NCBI GenBank assembly: GCA_030536195.1
Contig: JAUNQL010000085.1
Coordinates: forward strand, 1 to 5,290
Direction: 5' to 3'
Length of the DNA stretch: 5,290 nt
DNA from: Clostridia bacterium
GTDB lineage: Bacteria; Bacillota; Clostridia; Oscillospirales; Acutalibacteraceae
Positions 4,391 to 5,290 of the stretch are shown one piece after another; the stretch's first letter is position 1, and the number at the start of each line of letters is the position of its first letter. Position numbers and translations under genes: made by a program. The notes under the pieces are model-generated. The model was given only the letters and a program-made list of their open reading frames with translations, did not search any database and was not told where the DNA came from.

Positions 4391-5290
4391 TTAATTATTT
4401 GGAATTGAAATCATTACCGTTGTACCAACATCCTTGCTAGATACGATGTTGAGGTCGCCGCCAACCATACGTTGGAGACGGTCAGTTACATTGGCAATGC
4501 CAAAGCGTGAGCCCTGGTTTTCAGAGTTCATCTCAGCTTCTGTCTCGAAGCCCTTGCCGTTGTCCTGGATGATAACGGTGTGGCCGGACTCGGAACCAAA
4601 TGACTTGATAACGATTGTGCCCTTGTCATTGTTGTCCATACCGTGGCGGATGCCATTCTCAACCATCTGCTGAACTGTGAGTGCAGGGATGAGGAAGTCA
4701 GTGTCCTCAATCTCGTATGACACTCTAAGGTGAGGCAGGCGAGCCTGCTCAATCTTTAGATACTTCTGAGTCCTATCAAGTTCATCAAGGAATGGAACCG
4801 GATGAAGGAAATCTGTCTCCTCCATGTTCATCTCGAGATATACGAGCAAGTCATTAAGTGCTGTCTCAGCACGCTGTGGGTCCTTAGTTGGAAGTCCCTT
4901 TAAGTTGCCGAGTACATCATAGATGAAACGAGGCTTTAAATCAGACACTGTCATCGCAGCGCGCTGGTCTGAAAGGAGAAGTTCCTTCTCCATTGTCTCG
5001 GCGCGCGTAATCTGAGTGTGAAGGAAGAGGTAGTAAAACACACAAGCTATGATAATAGTTGTAGGTAGATAACCGCTTCGTGTAGTGATAGTCTCAACAA
5101 CCATCGCAATGCAACATGCGAGCGCGCAGAAAAAGATAGCGAATGTGTCGCTGTGGCTGCGTGCCCTAAACCTTGTGAAGAGGATGCCAAGAAGGGCAAC
5201 CATCATAAGGATACAGACAATATGCGATGCAAAGCCAAGTGGTCCACGTGTAAAATCGTTCTCTGCATCAAAGTAGAATGCAAGCCACTT
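4391..5290 (-). CDS. LytS/YesM-type membrane sensor histidine kinase, C-terminal 299 residues, phosphoacceptor His replaced by Arg (partial, runs off right edge)
   Basis: The frame stays open to the window edge, so the internal ATG at 5206 is not the start. Numbering here is from the edge. The visible part begins KWLAFYFDAENDFTRGPLG, followed by three hydrophobic membrane segments (about 20-38, 49-68 and 74-92). A short linker leads to the histidine-kinase domain. The H-box reads LKPRFIYDVLGNL: the position of the phosphorylated histidine of PHFLYN is Arg121 (codon CGT at 4930-4928). The ATPase part looks complete: N-box PALTVQQMVENGIRHG (202-217), DNGKGFE (243-249) and GSRFGIANVTDRL (260-272), ending ISIPNN. 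Family members sense signals through N-terminal membrane or extracellular domains and phosphorylate LytTR or AraC-type regulators. No regulator gene is visible here. Without the histidine, autophosphorylation at the usual site is not possible, so this may be a pseudokinase. The family call is firm. Confidence 0.92.
   Translation of the reverse strand, partial: KWLAFYFDAENDFTRGPLGFASHIVCILMMVALLGILFTRFRARSHSDTFAIFFCALACCIAMVVETITTRSGYLPTTIIIACVFYYLFLHTQITRAETMEKELLLSDQRAAMTVSDLKPRFIYDVLGNLKGLPTKDPQRAETALNDLLVYLEMNMEETDFLHPVPFLDELDRTQKYLKIEQARLPHLRVSYEIEDTDFLIPALTVQQMVENGIRHGMDNNDKGTIVIKSFGSESGHTVIIQDNGKGFETEAEMNSENQGSRFGIANVTDRLQRMVGGDLNIVSSKDVGTTVMISIPNN

Overview
This window looks like chromosomal DNA from a low-GC anaerobic Firmicute, most likely a member of the Lachnospiraceae or a related clostridium. 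This is an inference from protein style: a clostridial-type BMP lipoprotein, a Bacillus-type xanthine phosphoribosyltransferase, a purine riboswitch with an intrinsic terminator, strong GGAGG ribosome binding sites and a LytS/YesM-type sensor kinase. I see no insertion sequence, phage gene, CRISPR array, tRNA or rRNA.

Region 1 (1-2710, minus strand) is a purine salvage and uptake operon, read from right to left. It has an extended -10 promoter (about 2705-2734), a guanine-class riboswitch aptamer (2606-2676), a riboswitch-controlled terminator (about 2544-2579), xpt (1953-2531), a BMP-family substrate-binding lipoprotein (695-1894), a stem-loop in the gap (637-674) and the first 207 residues of the transporter ATPase (1-621), which runs off the left edge. 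The logic is that when guanine is scarce, read-through yields both the transporter that brings in purine nucleosides or bases and the enzyme that converts xanthine to XMP. The aptamer is unusual: its loop L3 is 13 nt instead of the common 7.

Region 2 (2711-2906) is an AT-rich divergent control region. It holds the xpt promoter on the minus strand and a probable promoter for the rightward genes on the plus strand, plus a 7-bp inverted repeat.

Region 3 (2907-4341, plus strand) is a tight two-gene unit: a 47-residue small protein of unknown function with a strong ribosome binding site, then, 4 nt later, a stand-alone condensation-domain-like acyltransferase with an intact HxxxDG motif. It ends in a strong bidirectional terminator (4347-4378).

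Region 4 (4391-5290, minus strand) is the C-terminal 299 residues of a membrane sensor histidine kinase of the LytS/YesM family. Its phosphoacceptor histidine position reads arginine (PRF in place of PHF), while its ATP-binding motifs look intact. It is therefore probably a degenerate or non-phosphorylating kinase.

The best candidates for something new are the L3-expanded riboswitch, the histidine-less kinase and the small-protein/acyltransferase pair.
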